DNA of 64,000 nt, from the NCBI RefSeq assembly GCF_024868665.1, contig NC_079907.1:17089155-17153154 (forward strand), given 5' to 3'. The position numbers and the translations under genes were made by a program. Below, in pieces: positions 24,201 to 36,741 of this stretch. Source of the DNA: Triplophysa rosa (Eukaryota > Chordata > Actinopteri > Cypriniformes > Nemacheilidae). The notes under the pieces are model-generated. The model was not told the DNA's origin, made no database searches, and saw only the letters and a program-made list of their open reading frames with translations. The stretch's first letter is position 1. The number at the start of each line of letters is the position of its first letter.

Positions 24201-24796
24201 AGAATGTAAAGGGATATTTTGTTGCATCTGGTTCACCAATAAATTGTTTCTTTGAGGAAAGCGTTTCTGATATTTGAGGAAATAATGAAATCCAGAAGGT
24301 TCTATGGCCCTGTGTTCTCCACTCTAAATTGTCTTGCATAAAATTTCCACTATACTATTTCCTGGTTATCCATTTAGTCCACAGATGGACTAACAGGTAA
24401 GAACATGATGGACATTATGAAGACCTGGCAAACAGACTGCTGTGAGAACCAGTTAGACAGACACTCTCTCTCTCACCCGTGGACATATGCACATACATCT
24501 GTTCCACATTAACTCATGAAATGCCTCAAAGGTGTTTGAAAACCCTGTGGTCATCATTTTCATCTTGAAATAATCTGTGGTTTAGATTGTGCCAAATACA
24601 AATTAATATGCATATGTGCAGAGATACAGGATGATATGATACAATGTCTCTAACAACCAGAGAGCCTTGTTGGACAGAATCACATAATCACCACAGATGT
24701 TTATTGAATGGATAGTTTGAAACTCCATAACAATACAGTTTGTGAATGTCCCTTTCGATCGTTTCACACATTGTCATTTGACAGGCAGCGTTTGTC
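21292..24796. other. intergenic, mostly unrecognised
   Basis: No supported gene. A SINE-tail-like fragment (ttggataaaagcatctgcta) lies at about 22697-22735, and a possible decayed DNA-element end lies near 22970-23035 (aaatgcccccaaaccc). The rest shows nothing. Confidence 0.45.
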
Positions 24797-24799
24797 TAA

Positions 24800-25070
24800 A
24801 GGTCTTTGCACATACAGTCCGAAATTTTCGTATGCGTTTTTCGTATTTGGCTCTTGTTTGTACGGTGTCTCTGAATTGTTAAAAAAGGCCACTCAAAATG
24901 CTTGACGGATGCGAAAAACGCATAAAATCGAACCCGTTCCGAATTTTTTTATGACGGACGAAAATATCGGAGGCAGTGTGTAAATGTGATTGACATAACG
25001 TGAGGTCGTACTTATTTTTTAATGTGCGGAAATTTCGGACGCAAATTTCGGACTCAATGTGCAATGGGCT
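24800..25070. mobile_element. MITE, 271 bp, PIF/Harbinger-like
   Basis: Left end aggtctttgcacatacagtc and the reverse complement of the right end agcccattgcacattgagtc form an imperfect terminal inverted repeat continuing into tccgaaattt. The flanks are TAA at 24797-24799 and TAA at 25071-25073, a 3-bp target duplication typical of PIF/Harbinger. The interior is CpG-rich with repeated tttcgg/cggac motifs and has no transposase. Confidence 0.7.
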
Positions 25071-26879
25071 TAACATCAGAATCTACCATTAGTTATGAAG
25101 CCACCTAAAGCTATCTGACATTCAGTGCCATAGATATGAGATCTTCAAAGCAGCTTGTGGGCCTATGTGGTTGCTATAGTGAGTAGGCAGAACAATGCAA
25201 TCAGACCTCCATGATCTGTCAATCAAATCAGGTTTAACATAAAGGACAAGAAGAGGACCTGAAGATTTTACACCCATCACTAGTAAAACTGGGATAGTGC
25301 CATAGGCGATCTTTAATCAAACTCACGCCTCCCTTCTTTGTCAATCCATCCAACCGGCATCCATTAGAATCACGTAGTCTCCAAACTTTTCCCTTCCTTG
25401 CAGCTGATATGGCCACAAATACGTATCATTGAGTTTGACAGAATATTAGGCACAATGCTGTATCACCTCCCACTGATTTCACATTCATCATCGTCAGCTT
25501 TTCAAAACACAAACGCTTGTCAATGATGTGACAGTGGAGCTCTTACTCACTGAGAAAAAAACATTTGGACGAAATGAGTGACAATTTTAGATGTCAAGAG
25601 AAATTAGACCACAGACCTCTAAGCATCAACAGAGAATTTTCCTGTGTGTGTGTTTGTGTATGAGTTGGTCCTCCAAGTGATGAATGAGGAGTTGCCTTGG
25701 GAGCTGATCCATCAGGGCCCCAGACAATCCAGACAGCCCCACATGCTGAGGCCCACATTCTCACTGACCACCCTCAGAGAGGCGGGCCAAAACATTGACA
25801 GGAAATTACCTCAGCAGCAACCCTCTCAATAATGGTCATATCCATTATAATTGGCTTTTATAGGATGGCATCAGCACTCCAGACATAACAACAGATGTAC
25901 TTTAGCCAGACCAGCTACTGTTGTTAAAACAGATGTGTGGCAAATAATCTTTGACTAGTACTATCAAAGATAATGATAGTATAATCCATACATACACTTA
26001 AAATAATAACATTATGTTGTCTGATGTGAGAAATTTCTAATAAGTACGTACCTTCTTAGAACATCTTCTTTGCAACATTAAATATGGTGCTGATAAATCA
26101 GCGTGAATGTAAGCTAATAATCGGAAAATTATTTCAGAGGAAATGAGATCAATACTTTTTTTTTACATCATAATCATGATTATGTGATGTGGTTGCATGT
26201 AGTGTAAAAGTGAGGCCGGATGATACTCAGTTCAGTCCCATCAGCACTCCCATCTGCTAATATATGATTACCGCTTCACTGTGCTCTGACAGTTAACACT
26301 TCCGCATTATCTCAGTTGCAAAATATTCCCCAAATCTTTCACACACCTGTGATTTTTTCAGATTACGTTTTTCGTTTGAATATGAGTTCCTTTGTTACAG
26401 ATCACAAGGCTTTAATGAGTGTTCAGTTGTTTCACTGAAATCAATAATGTATAACAATTTACACACTCATGTCATTGCACATGTATGTGACTTTCTTTTT
26501 TAGCTGATGCCATCAAAGATAAGAGATGTTAACAATAGCAGTTTTGTTACTATGAATGCAATTATTCATGTATTAATATGGCCGCCCTAGCTATGGAAGT
26601 CCTTCTTTCCAGATAAAAAAATGTCCTGGGAAAAAGTTTTAAGGAAAATAATTAATGGTCCAGTTTATATCAGGTTGAAATGTTGATGAAAAATATGTTG
26701 CTTTATTTGTGACAAGTAATTTTAGACATATCAGTCTTGTTCCACTAAAGAAAATAGAACTTTCGTAATTCTTTGACTAAAATAGCTACACGGAGGACTT
26801 TGTTAACATGGCCGCAGAGTGTGGCACCTTCCCTGATGAACCAAGAAGCACTGGTCCTATAAATTGGTCCCAAGCAACG
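25071..26879. other. intergenic, nothing recognised
   Basis: No supported gene or clear repeat. Confidence 0.45.
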
Positions 26880-26950
26880 TTCTCCCAGCTCAGGACCAGC
26901 TTAAACCAGCTACGGACCAACACATGGCTAGTTTAAACCAGCTCAACCTA
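26880..26950. repeat. short accagct-type repeat fragment
   Basis: Repeats of the theme accagctnaaaccagct (cagcttaaaccagctacgg, gtttaaaccagctcaacc). This theme is common in fish repetitive DNA. Too short to assign. Confidence 0.5.
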
Positions 26951-28985
26951 GCTACCATGCTTCGAAACATACTTAATCACTATTATGCTGCTTTTTTTCA
27001 AGAGGGCTGTAATCAAACAACTCCAGTGGATTGATAAATATCTTCTGAAAAGATGCGTGTATAAGACAACAACTGATGATTTTAACTTATTTAGCAAGAT
27101 CAAAACAAACAAAGCAAAATAAATGGTACCTTATAATTTCTATAATCTCACTGGTTTTGTGTGTATCATGACTAAATATCATGTGATAAATTAGACATGA
27201 AACATGCAAGAACTAAAACATGACATTTATCTATTTAAAATCTTCAGATGAGGGAAGCCATACATGTGGGTTGGCATTATGATGATGAATAAAAATTAAA
27301 AATGTCTTAGTATAAATTAAATGATCTACAATTGAAGTAAAAAAATTGACATACTGTACAGTAGGCTATGGTTATAGAACTAAAGTGAAATGTGAGTGTG
27401 AAAAGCATTGCTCACATAATATGATCCTGGAAAAATTATGTAAAATATTTATATTCATGCACTCCTGCAGGTTTGTCAGCAGTTCTGATTACTATTGGGA
27501 ACTACTGGAGGGGAATACTGATCATTTCCTATACTGTCCCAGGATTCCATTCACATCTAATTGAGTCAGGTTCAGAAACCATCACAGGCAACGCACAGAG
27601 GCCATTCAGGATATGTGTACCCCTCTCCATCAAAAAATGCTCCTGTGCGAGAGACGTCATGCCAGCCAACAGCTAACTGATCACTTCCATATGTGCTGTG
27701 TTTTTAGGTTAGAACCAGATGTGCATTCTCTTTCCATCTAACTTACGCACATGGATATATACGCGCACGTAGATATATGCTCCTCATTTATCTTTCGCCA
27801 CACACCGAAGGATTCTGGGATATCCCCCTGTCCTTTCTATTCTCCTATACAGATGAAGGTTATTAAGAAAAGCCCCAACCTTTGAGGCCTGCTTTATGGC
27901 TGAGGTCATTATAGTGGATGTTTTGTTTCCATCATTGGGATTATCAGGTATGTAGAGTGGATATTAACCAAAAGAAACATTATCTGCCACCTCAGCCCCC
28001 AGTCTTAATCCAAGATGGCTTTATAGACGTCCACAGCCATGCTTTCCCACGACAAAACACTAATATTTCTTATGCAAACAAACTGAGAGGCCGTCGCCTG
28101 CTTCTGCTCAAGCTCCCCTTGACGTCAAATAATCACCACCATACACCTCACCCTCAATCAAAACACCCCCACAGACTGACAATGGTAGATCCCTGCTTGC
28201 TTTGAGGACACCCCACTACTGTTCAGCCTTAGAGAAAACGTTTCGACAGCGGGGGGAGCAGAGATGAGGATTATCAAAGGAGACTGAGAGAATTCCATTT
28301 GTTGGTTTTACAGAAGGACTGGCAACTTGTCTGCAACGACTGCAACCAGGCCACACCCTCCCGGTGATTCCAGCATTTTCTGCATTCCGATGAAACAGAA
28401 ATGGATGACATGGAAACAAAAATACATATCATCCAATCCCAGGACTCTAAAACCAAAATTTACAGAGTGAAAACATTGGCCTAATGTCACAGAGGCATCG
28501 TCTCTCTTACTCATCTGCACTTCTTTCGGCTCTTGATTTTGTGCCCTTATGCAGCTAATGTTATAAATTTTAAGGTCAGATTATGAGAAAATCTTGGGAG
28601 GCAGCCATCACCTCAGTTTTCATTTAAACATCTGACCATGTTGTGCTTGAGTTGCTTTAGTGGTTAGGTCACATTCTAATATAGTGGAGCAGGGAAAAGA
28701 CCCTTTTATTTTGAGCTTTTGCGTCAGCATTCTCCAAGTATGATTTGTGATGCTTCGCCTGGCAACAACCAAAACATGGCTGGTTCACAGATGGCAAAGA
28801 TTTAATTTACGGTCTAAAATTATTCTGGAGTACAACCAAAGCTACCTTATCAAACTGATGCGTAAAACTACGTATACAAACTGTATAAACCCATAAAGTC
28901 TACTGTAATCCAATAAAAATCATTAACCTGCATTATTCCTTCAAAGGATATATCTGTCAAATTGCCTCTGCATGTCAGAGGACTA
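26951..28985. other. intergenic, nothing recognised
   Basis: No supported gene. Overlapping frames at 28216-28520 on the minus strand and 27918-28205 on the plus strand show no domains. Confidence 0.45.
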
Positions 28986-29714
28986 TTAGAATAGTTCACC
29001 CAAAAATACATTTTAATGCATAATTCACTCACCCTCATGCCACCCTAGGTGTATGAGACTTTCTTTTTTCAGTCGGACACAATATAAAATATCCTGGCTC
29101 TTTCCAGCTTGGTAATAGCATTAGAGAGTAGCACATTTTTTGCTTGTTGTCCATCAAGCACAAATTTTCATCATAAAACTAATCCATCTCACTCCAGGGG
29201 GTTAAACATGTCTTCTAAAGTGAAGTGATATATTTGTGAGTAAAAACAGTTAATATTTTGAGCATATTGAGGCCATGTATGGATGACAATATGTGTAAAG
29301 GCGGCACCTGGGCTCCGTGTATCTCAGCATCAAATCCAGATACCACTATATACCAGATACTAGTGGGTGGAGCTAGTGGGAATTTCTTTTGCAGACTTTG
29401 TGCACTCAAAAATTAAGCATTAAATGAAAGAGGGTGTTTCAATAAGTGAGGGGGACACATTACATTTTTCCATCAAATAAATTGTGAAATTAATGAAAAG
29501 TTATGTTTTTGTGTTATTATTATGTTTATTTTCACAATACATTCAATATTAAAATGTAAATTTGACTATTACCCAACACTTGGTCCCCCCACCTGTCAGA
29601 CCAGAGTTGTACCCCTGATCAAATCTTAAGAAAAAAGTCATAAACACCTAGGATGGCATGAGGGTGAGTAAATTATGGAGTAAAATTCATTTTTGGGTGA
29701 ACTATTCCTTTAAG
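28986..29714. mobile_element. non-autonomous DNA element with AGTTCACCC ends, about 730 bp
   Basis: Left end agaatagttcacccaaaaat and right end tttttgggtgaactattcct are inverted. Just inside, cactcaccctcatgccacc (left) and ggatggcatgagggtgagt (right) continue the inverted repeat. No transposase frame. The family is very abundant in cyprinids; its superfamily is not assigned here. Confidence 0.8.
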
Positions 29715-31268
29715 GTGAAAACCAGTCACTTGTTACAGTCTTTAATACCAGACCTTCACCACAGTTCATTGGTATGAACTGTTTGAGGAATATATTGAGG
29801 AATAAACTCATCTGGACTTACTCTACATACAGTGATACAACATCTTTGAATCCAGTGGGGGATAGGGTTTCACAGAGCTCATTTGCAAGAGAAGTTCCTC
29901 TGCCAAGAGAGAAAGCAGTTGAGTCGGATGCTGAAGCCAACAATGATTTTAATAGGAAACATCCGTATATGCCAGACGTTCACCAACATTACACTAATTG
30001 CCCTGTTTTGAAATCATTGTCTTGAGCAACACTGTGATTAGGAGTATAGAAGGTGCGGGCACAAGAGATCATGCAGAATCACAAACATTAACTCTTAGTA
30101 GGGGAGGGCTGTAGTGTTTCTGAAACAGGCAGGATGAAAAAACAACAAGAGGTGCTAAAAGAAGAAGCAGAAAGGAGAGAGCAAACAGAGTCAATCTAGA
30201 TGAAGAGAGACTGAACGTATGCCCTTGGTATGTCAATGCACCTTAATGGCTTTGAATGTTCTGTGTGACCCACTCTCTACAGTAAGGTTCCAAGTTTTCA
30301 AAATCTGTCGGCAGTTTGGGATCTCACATCATTACCATTTAGAACAGCCTATTAAAAAATGCTAAATGATCGTCTTGAGAATAATAAAGAGCGCAAGGAA
30401 ACAAATGCCATCAAGGGAACGCTGTGAATGAGTCCAACATATAAAAGCCCTTCTGCATTAAGATGTGAAAAAGATGTGAGGACTAGGTTGGAAGGGGACT
30501 TATGAGGTTAAGAAGTCAAACACAAGACCAAAGCTTGAAGAGTTAGACCTAAAAAAACATATCACATGATGTCATTTCGAGCATCGCAAAAAAGAGTGCA
30601 TTGACGATCTTTAGTGTTGCAGTCGGATCTGTGGCTCTTTCAGCTATGGCTCTAACCAGAGTCTTCACTTCTCCCCAGGTGTGTGGCAGAAGAACTGAGA
30701 GTTTTGTCATATGGTTCTTATCCTGCTATTTGCCATTAGCATTGGCCTGCTGCCCTGACACTTACTCTCTGATCTGCAGCTGATCTGCTTCCAAAGCACA
30801 GGCCGTTTGGGCTTAAGGGCAGAATACGGGCTCTGTCTGATAATAAGTCTGGGTCTGGGGGGTTCAGGGGGGTTCATAACAGCTCTGATACCTGCTAGCT
30901 CCTCATAGTAGTTCATCTGGAAGACAATGCACTGGTTTTTACTGCTTTGGTACTAACAGCTGATCCACTCTGAGATCTTTAACCTTCTCCAGGCGAGCAT
31001 TTAGGATTCAGTGGAAAACTATAAATGCATAACTACAAGTACACGAAGAAGGATGAGTGAGATTAAATAGAAATAAGGAAAATCCGAATTACCTCAGATG
31101 GAGGTGCTGCAGCAGATGTATCGGATAGAATGGAAGAGATGAACAGAGAATTAGTGGTGTGCTCAAGGTTAAGGGGCATTTCCCTGAGGGCTGGGGCTGA
31201 TAAAGCCATCCGACAGCATCTTGGATGAAGGAAGCACATCTGCTTCACATTTCCACTATGTCAGAGTT
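29715..31268. other. intergenic, nothing recognised
   Basis: No supported gene. The plus-strand frame at 29774-30025 has no domain. Confidence 0.45.
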
Positions 31269-31270
31269 TA

Positions 31271-32268
31271 TAGACCCCTTTTGAGCCGACGTCACGATTA
31301 CGTCACGGTCTTAGCTGGAGGAAAAACAAGGGGAAAACTGGAGGCAGCCAATACAAATCAGCTCAGAGTCAGCTACATAAGGAGTTTAAAATATCATCTT
31401 GCTGTGTTTTTGAGTGCCAGAATCAACAGAGTGAAGGCTCTAATCTGACATTTTAACGCATACCATTGCCAGAAAAAACGACGACAGTTGTAGTTAAACA
31501 CAATAAAACTAGCAGACGTCACAGAAACAATCATCAAAGATGCTTGCATTTACAGCGCACACATTTTATCACTTAATAAACTATTGTATTGGATTATAGT
31601 TTGGGTATGTGTCTAAAAACTTCTCATGTATCCCCACCTAATCAGGACCCGGAGAACAAGTTACGTTTTTTTCACATAACCTTAACCTTTTTTTAGCGCA
31701 TATACAAGCTAACTTTGTTAGTTGTACAACTAGCAGTTAGCCAACCACCGGAGATTAAACATAAAGAAAACTGTTTGTCGCCGCTGTTTCTACAGTATTC
31801 ATGAGTGTATAAGTAGAAACTCGGGACAGGGAACAGTGAGAAGGCTCATGTTATGTGTCAGGTGTGTGTTCAAGCTGCATCTTGCTAACGTTTGTCACTG
31901 TTAGTACATATAGGCATCTAAATATGTAACGTTATTCTCTCTTAGTTTGTCTTGACTATACACGGTTGGCTTCTTTCTCTATGTGGTATGTGTGGATGTC
32001 AGATTACTTAACTGGAGGTAATGTAATCCTGACACTTCATCCATCCCTTGACTGAGCGTGTACAGGTCGTGTAAAGTTTACTATTTCAACAACAGTCACA
32101 GTTCCAGGCTGTGACTGACCTTACATATTCAAATTAAATTGGATTCTCTCCAGTCATTGTCAAAAAACAAGCTATCAAAACGTGCTCGCTTGCATTAGTA
32201 AAGCGGCCAGGGTAATCTTTCTGCCCACAAAAACATGTCATGATGTTTACCAACAAAAAAGGGGTCTA
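31271..32268. mobile_element. non-autonomous DNA element with TAGACCCC ends, about 1 kb
   Basis: Left end tagaccccttttgag and right end caaaaaaggggtcta are inverted, with TA outside each (31269-31270 and 32269-32270). The left interior is rich in tgacgtcac/tacgtcac motifs. No transposase. The TA target suggests the Tc1/IS630 group, but the short terminal repeat makes this tentative. Confidence 0.6.
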
Positions 32269-32270
32269 TA

Positions 32271-34993
32271 CTATCTTTGCTTTGGCTCGTTTGCAATTCA
32301 TTGGATTACTATTATTTCTATTGTTATAATGACATTTAATGACATGTAATTACAGCTGTGCAAATGCTATGACTACCCATGCTGGTATCATTAATTATAC
32401 TACTAAGACTGTAGCTTATTTTAAGTTACAACAGTATGAATTTTATACATTTCAGGTTTACAATCTGAAATAAAGATCATCCTTCATGCTGTTTATTAGT
32501 GTCTTAAAAACTCTATTGTAAAAATTATGTTTTGGGTTGCCTATTATTGCTGTTTAATGCTTGTGTATGCTCATAGTTTATATGTGTGATGGTATAGTCA
32601 CATTGTAGCTTTTCAGCCTGTAATTGCTAAAGGGGGTTGACTGCTTCTTGTTGCTGTTGTGCGTCACACTGCTTTCGGAACCTCAGTGGTTTTGGATGCT
32701 GTTGGCTTAGCCACTTCACACAAAATTTTGGCCTAAGCCAGATCTATGCTCAGAAGACACAGCGCCACCCCAGCCACAGACAGCAATGGCGTCCTAGTAA
32801 TGGTCTGTTGGTTACCACCACACTATTGCCAAGCAGTTATTGGAGACTTCTATGAGACTTTAAGAAGACTTTAAGAAACCGTGTTTTGGGGTTTTCATTA
32901 ATTATTTACAAACTCTTGGGAGATTTCCTGGTGCTGTGATAGAAATTCACAGTGCTGATGGTTTTAAAAAACAATAACTATTTCAGTTTGTATATCCAAT
33001 CTAAATGGTGTATGTGCAACGCCACATCATAAAAATAGGACATTACATCATTGCACTTTTAAATAAACTGTGTGATGTTTGTTTGCCTAAAAAGGAAATG
33101 CATTAGCCCCTATTTTGCATTATTATCCCACAAAATTCTGTTAATACCCAAGCCTAACCAAGAGACCTAGTATTTATGCTCCATGTGGGAGGTCTATCAT
33201 ATAGTAAACATTCCTATTCCAGTTCACCTGAGGTTCACTTGTGTGCAATGGTCTGTTCTTTATTTTTCCCCTTTACTCAGAATTATCCTCCCAACATGAT
33301 CTCTCGCGTCCTGCTACAGAAAAACATAAAATCAATACTCCAATATGTTTTCCTTCATTTTTGTCTAGCAGTGTGGTATACAGCAAGTCTCTTGGCATAA
33401 TCCAATGACTTGGCCACTGTATCTGTTTTAACAGGCTGATTAAGTCATGCTTTTGTTTCCATGGCCACCACAAGATTTCCCATAATCCCAACATGAGGCT
33501 GAGTTAACCAGTTTACAAGGTAACGACGGAAACACTCTGATGCTCATCGCTTAGCATGCGTTCAGATCCGGCAAAGGTCTGTTGTGCAAGAATCAGGGAA
33601 AGCTTGCTTTGTTGGGCTGTGTTCTCGCCACTTTGGTCTCTGTAGTGTGCTTAAGGAAGCATGTGTGTCTGTTCAAGTGGAGAACGTCATAAAACATGGT
33701 TAAATGGTGTAAGAACAGTGGAAATCTTCGGTGTCCTTTACCAATAGCTGTGCACCAGAGTAAAATGACCCAATGTGCTCCACCCCAAAAATGGGTTCCA
33801 TAATTAAGCAAAACATCTAAATTTATGAGAGGGTGGGAAAGGGGTGTGGGTTGTACGTGTGTTCACATAGGGCAGTTTAGATGCATTAGCTGTCATATTT
33901 TCCTCTCTTGGAGAAAACAACTTTATTTGTGCGACAAGGGAGGAGCAAAGTGTACCTTTTCTTCAGGAGTCTGTGCGGTGTGAGGCTCCACAAACCACAC
34001 AGCTGTCATCACTTCCTGGCACTTCACCTAGTGCGCTTCCAAGCCCACTTTCCCAACACGCCTTGTCCAATGCTTGCTGCTGGCCTTGATTGAACACAAA
34101 AACCATTATGGCCAGGCTTTGACGGAAAGACTTTAGAATAGGCAGTCTTGGGAAATTGCTAATCAAATCAGCTTGGCAGCTTCTTTTCTGCCACTTCCCA
34201 TACTCAAAGCTACAGTACGCATGTGCCCCCTCACCCAACACATACCCAGTCAAAACAGTTAGCTCAGAGCTTGGCGTAGGTGCCCGTGGGTATGGGGCTC
34301 CCTTGGAACTGTCAGGCCGTCCACTGGGCTCACGCTGCAGAACTGAAACCCAGAGTATGGCCAGGCTCTGCCCACTCTTTCCATTGCCACCGCTCAACAC
34401 AGAGGATGTTAAAAACAAGTTGATCATTGGAGAAAACAAACTGCACAGAGACGCATTGTTCATGGGCCTGCTCTGTCATGAAGGGAATAGGTCTGGGAAA
34501 TAGAAACTGTCTCCATTGAGGTTCCACTTTCAGTGTGTCTGGTGGAGGCAGGCCAGATTGAAAGCCATTGATAACATTGATTAAGGGGACTAGGAGAATA
34601 TGAGTAAAAGAAGCTGCTATTATTCTAACTAGGCTGATTTCCTAGTTGTTTTAAAACTAGCAGATGACAACAAACACTGTTATGTGTCAATATACAAACC
34701 ATGTATATTGACATTTGTCTATTTATAACTTGTGAGTGCCTTTCTGGTCAGGGTGGTATAGCGTTCTTATATACTAATAAGAGTATTGGACAGTAAAAAG
34801 TTATTAATGACAGGGGCTTTGTATTTTCAGTTTAATGTCTATAGCATATGGTCAAGGTCTAACCAACAGTCAGTGTACAATGCAAAATATTGATTATAGT
34901 TGAAGACACCTAATTTGCTGTATTTTGCACGCCAAAAACAAATTAATACTAGTTTTCTGGTGACACACAGATTACACAAGATCTGCCAGATGG
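32271..34993. other. intergenic, nothing recognised
   Basis: No supported gene. The block 33900-34530 has long overlapping frames on both strands (166 codons minus, 115 codons plus). It is only moderately GC-richer than its surroundings and shows no domain. It could be a conserved noncoding block or chance. Confidence 0.45.
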
Positions 34994-35001
34994 GGTATGG
35001 G

Positions 35002-36172
35002 CAGTGGTGTAGTCTAGGGTATACGCGGGTATATGCAGTCTATATATACTTATTTTTCAGTCAGCATTGCATATACCCACTTCTAAATCCCCCCTGATGC
35101 GCAACATTCAGTAGTATCTGCGAGCCAAATTGCCCATTTTTTCCCTAGGATGGTGAAGCCATGACCCACGCTACTCTGCCTCTAATTGGCTAGTACTTGC
35201 TGCCTTTACTGATTAGATTGGTTAACTTTAGGGTGGGTCATGCCGAGGTAAATATTGCTAAAGACAAATTTATTTTTACAAGTTTACTTGAAATGATTTG
35301 TCTTTTTGTGATGAACCGGTAAGATGAAGCGAGCGATCCAAACAAAAATTTCATTTCAAAATGTTAAACGTCCTCGCGAATCAACATCAGCCAGCAGCTC
35401 AGCTAATTCTAGCGATGCTACACCGGTACCAACGTCGACGCTCGCTCTGCCCCCCACCCCTGTCGGAGAGGATGTTGTCAGTGAAGGAGATGCTGCCTCT
35501 TCGCCCACAGCCAAAGATGCCGGTACAATTTATTATGCTAAAATAGTGTTTATTTTCTATTTTACAACAGTGCACTTTTGAGTTTATCTGATTGGTTTTG
35601 ATGTGTGGAAGAGAATGATTTGCGTTTTTTCATCTAAGGTAAATTATGAATAAGGATGCATTGTCAAATTCATATCTGAAGTATTTTATTTAAATATATG
35701 TTCAAAAAATAACTGAAACACCATGTTTGCCTCATCTATATTTTACATTCATGCAGGCTGCCTGTGTGACCAGTAATACCTATAACTGCTCCTGATCAAG
35801 TCATGTTAATTTTATAATAGTGGCACACTCTGGCCCACGCTATCTGTTGCAAATCAGCTGTTCAAAGACACAAAATAAACTACTGACTTGCCAAGTGAGA
35901 GAATAGGTGTCATTCCAGGAATAAGGAATAGTTCACTCAAAATGCATAGTTATCTCTCACTAGTCTGTGGGGCAGTATTGGTTTAGCAATTTCATATTTC
36001 TTCCTCCCTGAGATCAAGCAGCAGAAATTATGTGACAATGAGCAAATACTACTGACGATTATTTTGGTAAACTAAATAGAGTAGTCTTACATGTCACTGT
36101 TTCTAAAACAGGGCGCTTTTCTGGGCAAAAATTGAGAATATACCCACTTCTCCAGGGACCACTACACCACTG
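35002..36172 (+). mobile_element. hAT-type non-autonomous transposon, 1171 bp, with 8-bp target duplication
   Basis: Left end cagtggtgtagtctagggta and right end gggaccactacaccactg are inverted. Perfect 8-bp flanks ggtatggg (34994-35001 and 36173-36180) are the hAT target-duplication signature. The left subterminal gtatatgcag and right atatacccactt regions continue the similarity. Inside is one open frame starting with ATG at 35324, described separately; the catalytic remainder of a transposase is missing, so the element is internally deleted. The same 16-base terminus occurs again at 59802. Confidence 0.9.
35324..35581 (+). pseudogene. probable first exon of the hAT transposase (remnant)
   Basis: The frame begins MKRAIQTKISFQNVKRPRES and continues into a Ser/Thr/Pro-rich stretch. 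A short basic start followed by a low-complexity Ser/Pro linker resembles the N-terminal exon of hAT-type transposases, ahead of their zinc finger and catalytic core. At 35522/35523 the sequence gccg|gtacaa could be a splice donor, so coding may stop there and not at the in-frame stop at 35581. No zinc finger, RNase-H fold or C-terminal dimerisation region follows. It cannot be an active enzyme. The assignment rests on position inside the element and composition, not on a database match. Confidence 0.45.
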
Positions 36173-36180
36173 GGTATGGG

Positions 36181-36741
36181 GATTATCACTCATTTTCTCA
36201 TCACAAAGAATTCTTCCAATAAAAGTTAGGTTCATTGGGACTAGTTAGACTAAGAAATGGGATCATGTCACACACCCAAACCCTCAAATGCACCCACATC
36301 GTACATATAATATACATTGCATTTACTGTAAATCAGATTTGTGGTGAACTGTGTATTGTATGTACGCCATGGCATCATTTATCATAATAATCCTCACTTA
36401 TAATATTTTTCTTCTACTCTATCATTACCAAATGTTGCCAATTATTCCCCTCCCAAAAATGACAACCAATGTGACCACTGCTACCCAAATCTCTAGCAAA
36501 TCATTCATAAAACTCCTTTGATTTGGTTTGATCTCCAGTTTGACATATTTAAAAAAACACATTGGTTTGCATATGGATTTTCACAGAGATGTCATGGAAA
36601 TTTCCACTTCTTTCTGTCAGGACTCTCTTTTTAAATGATTGAACGATATGATGATCAATGGGAAATTCAAATGTAGATGTATGTACGTGTGGGTGGGTGG
36701 CAGTGTAGACGGATACATTTTGCATGTTCCCCTTTTCCCAT
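36181..36741. other. intergenic, nothing recognised
   Basis: No supported feature. The left edge of the duplicated segment starts at 36742. Confidence 0.5.

Noticed and set aside
33963..34503. Long overlapping frames on both strands (166 codons minus, 115 codons plus)
   Set aside because: No recognisable domain, no splice context, and both strands open at once, which fits composition and not a gene.
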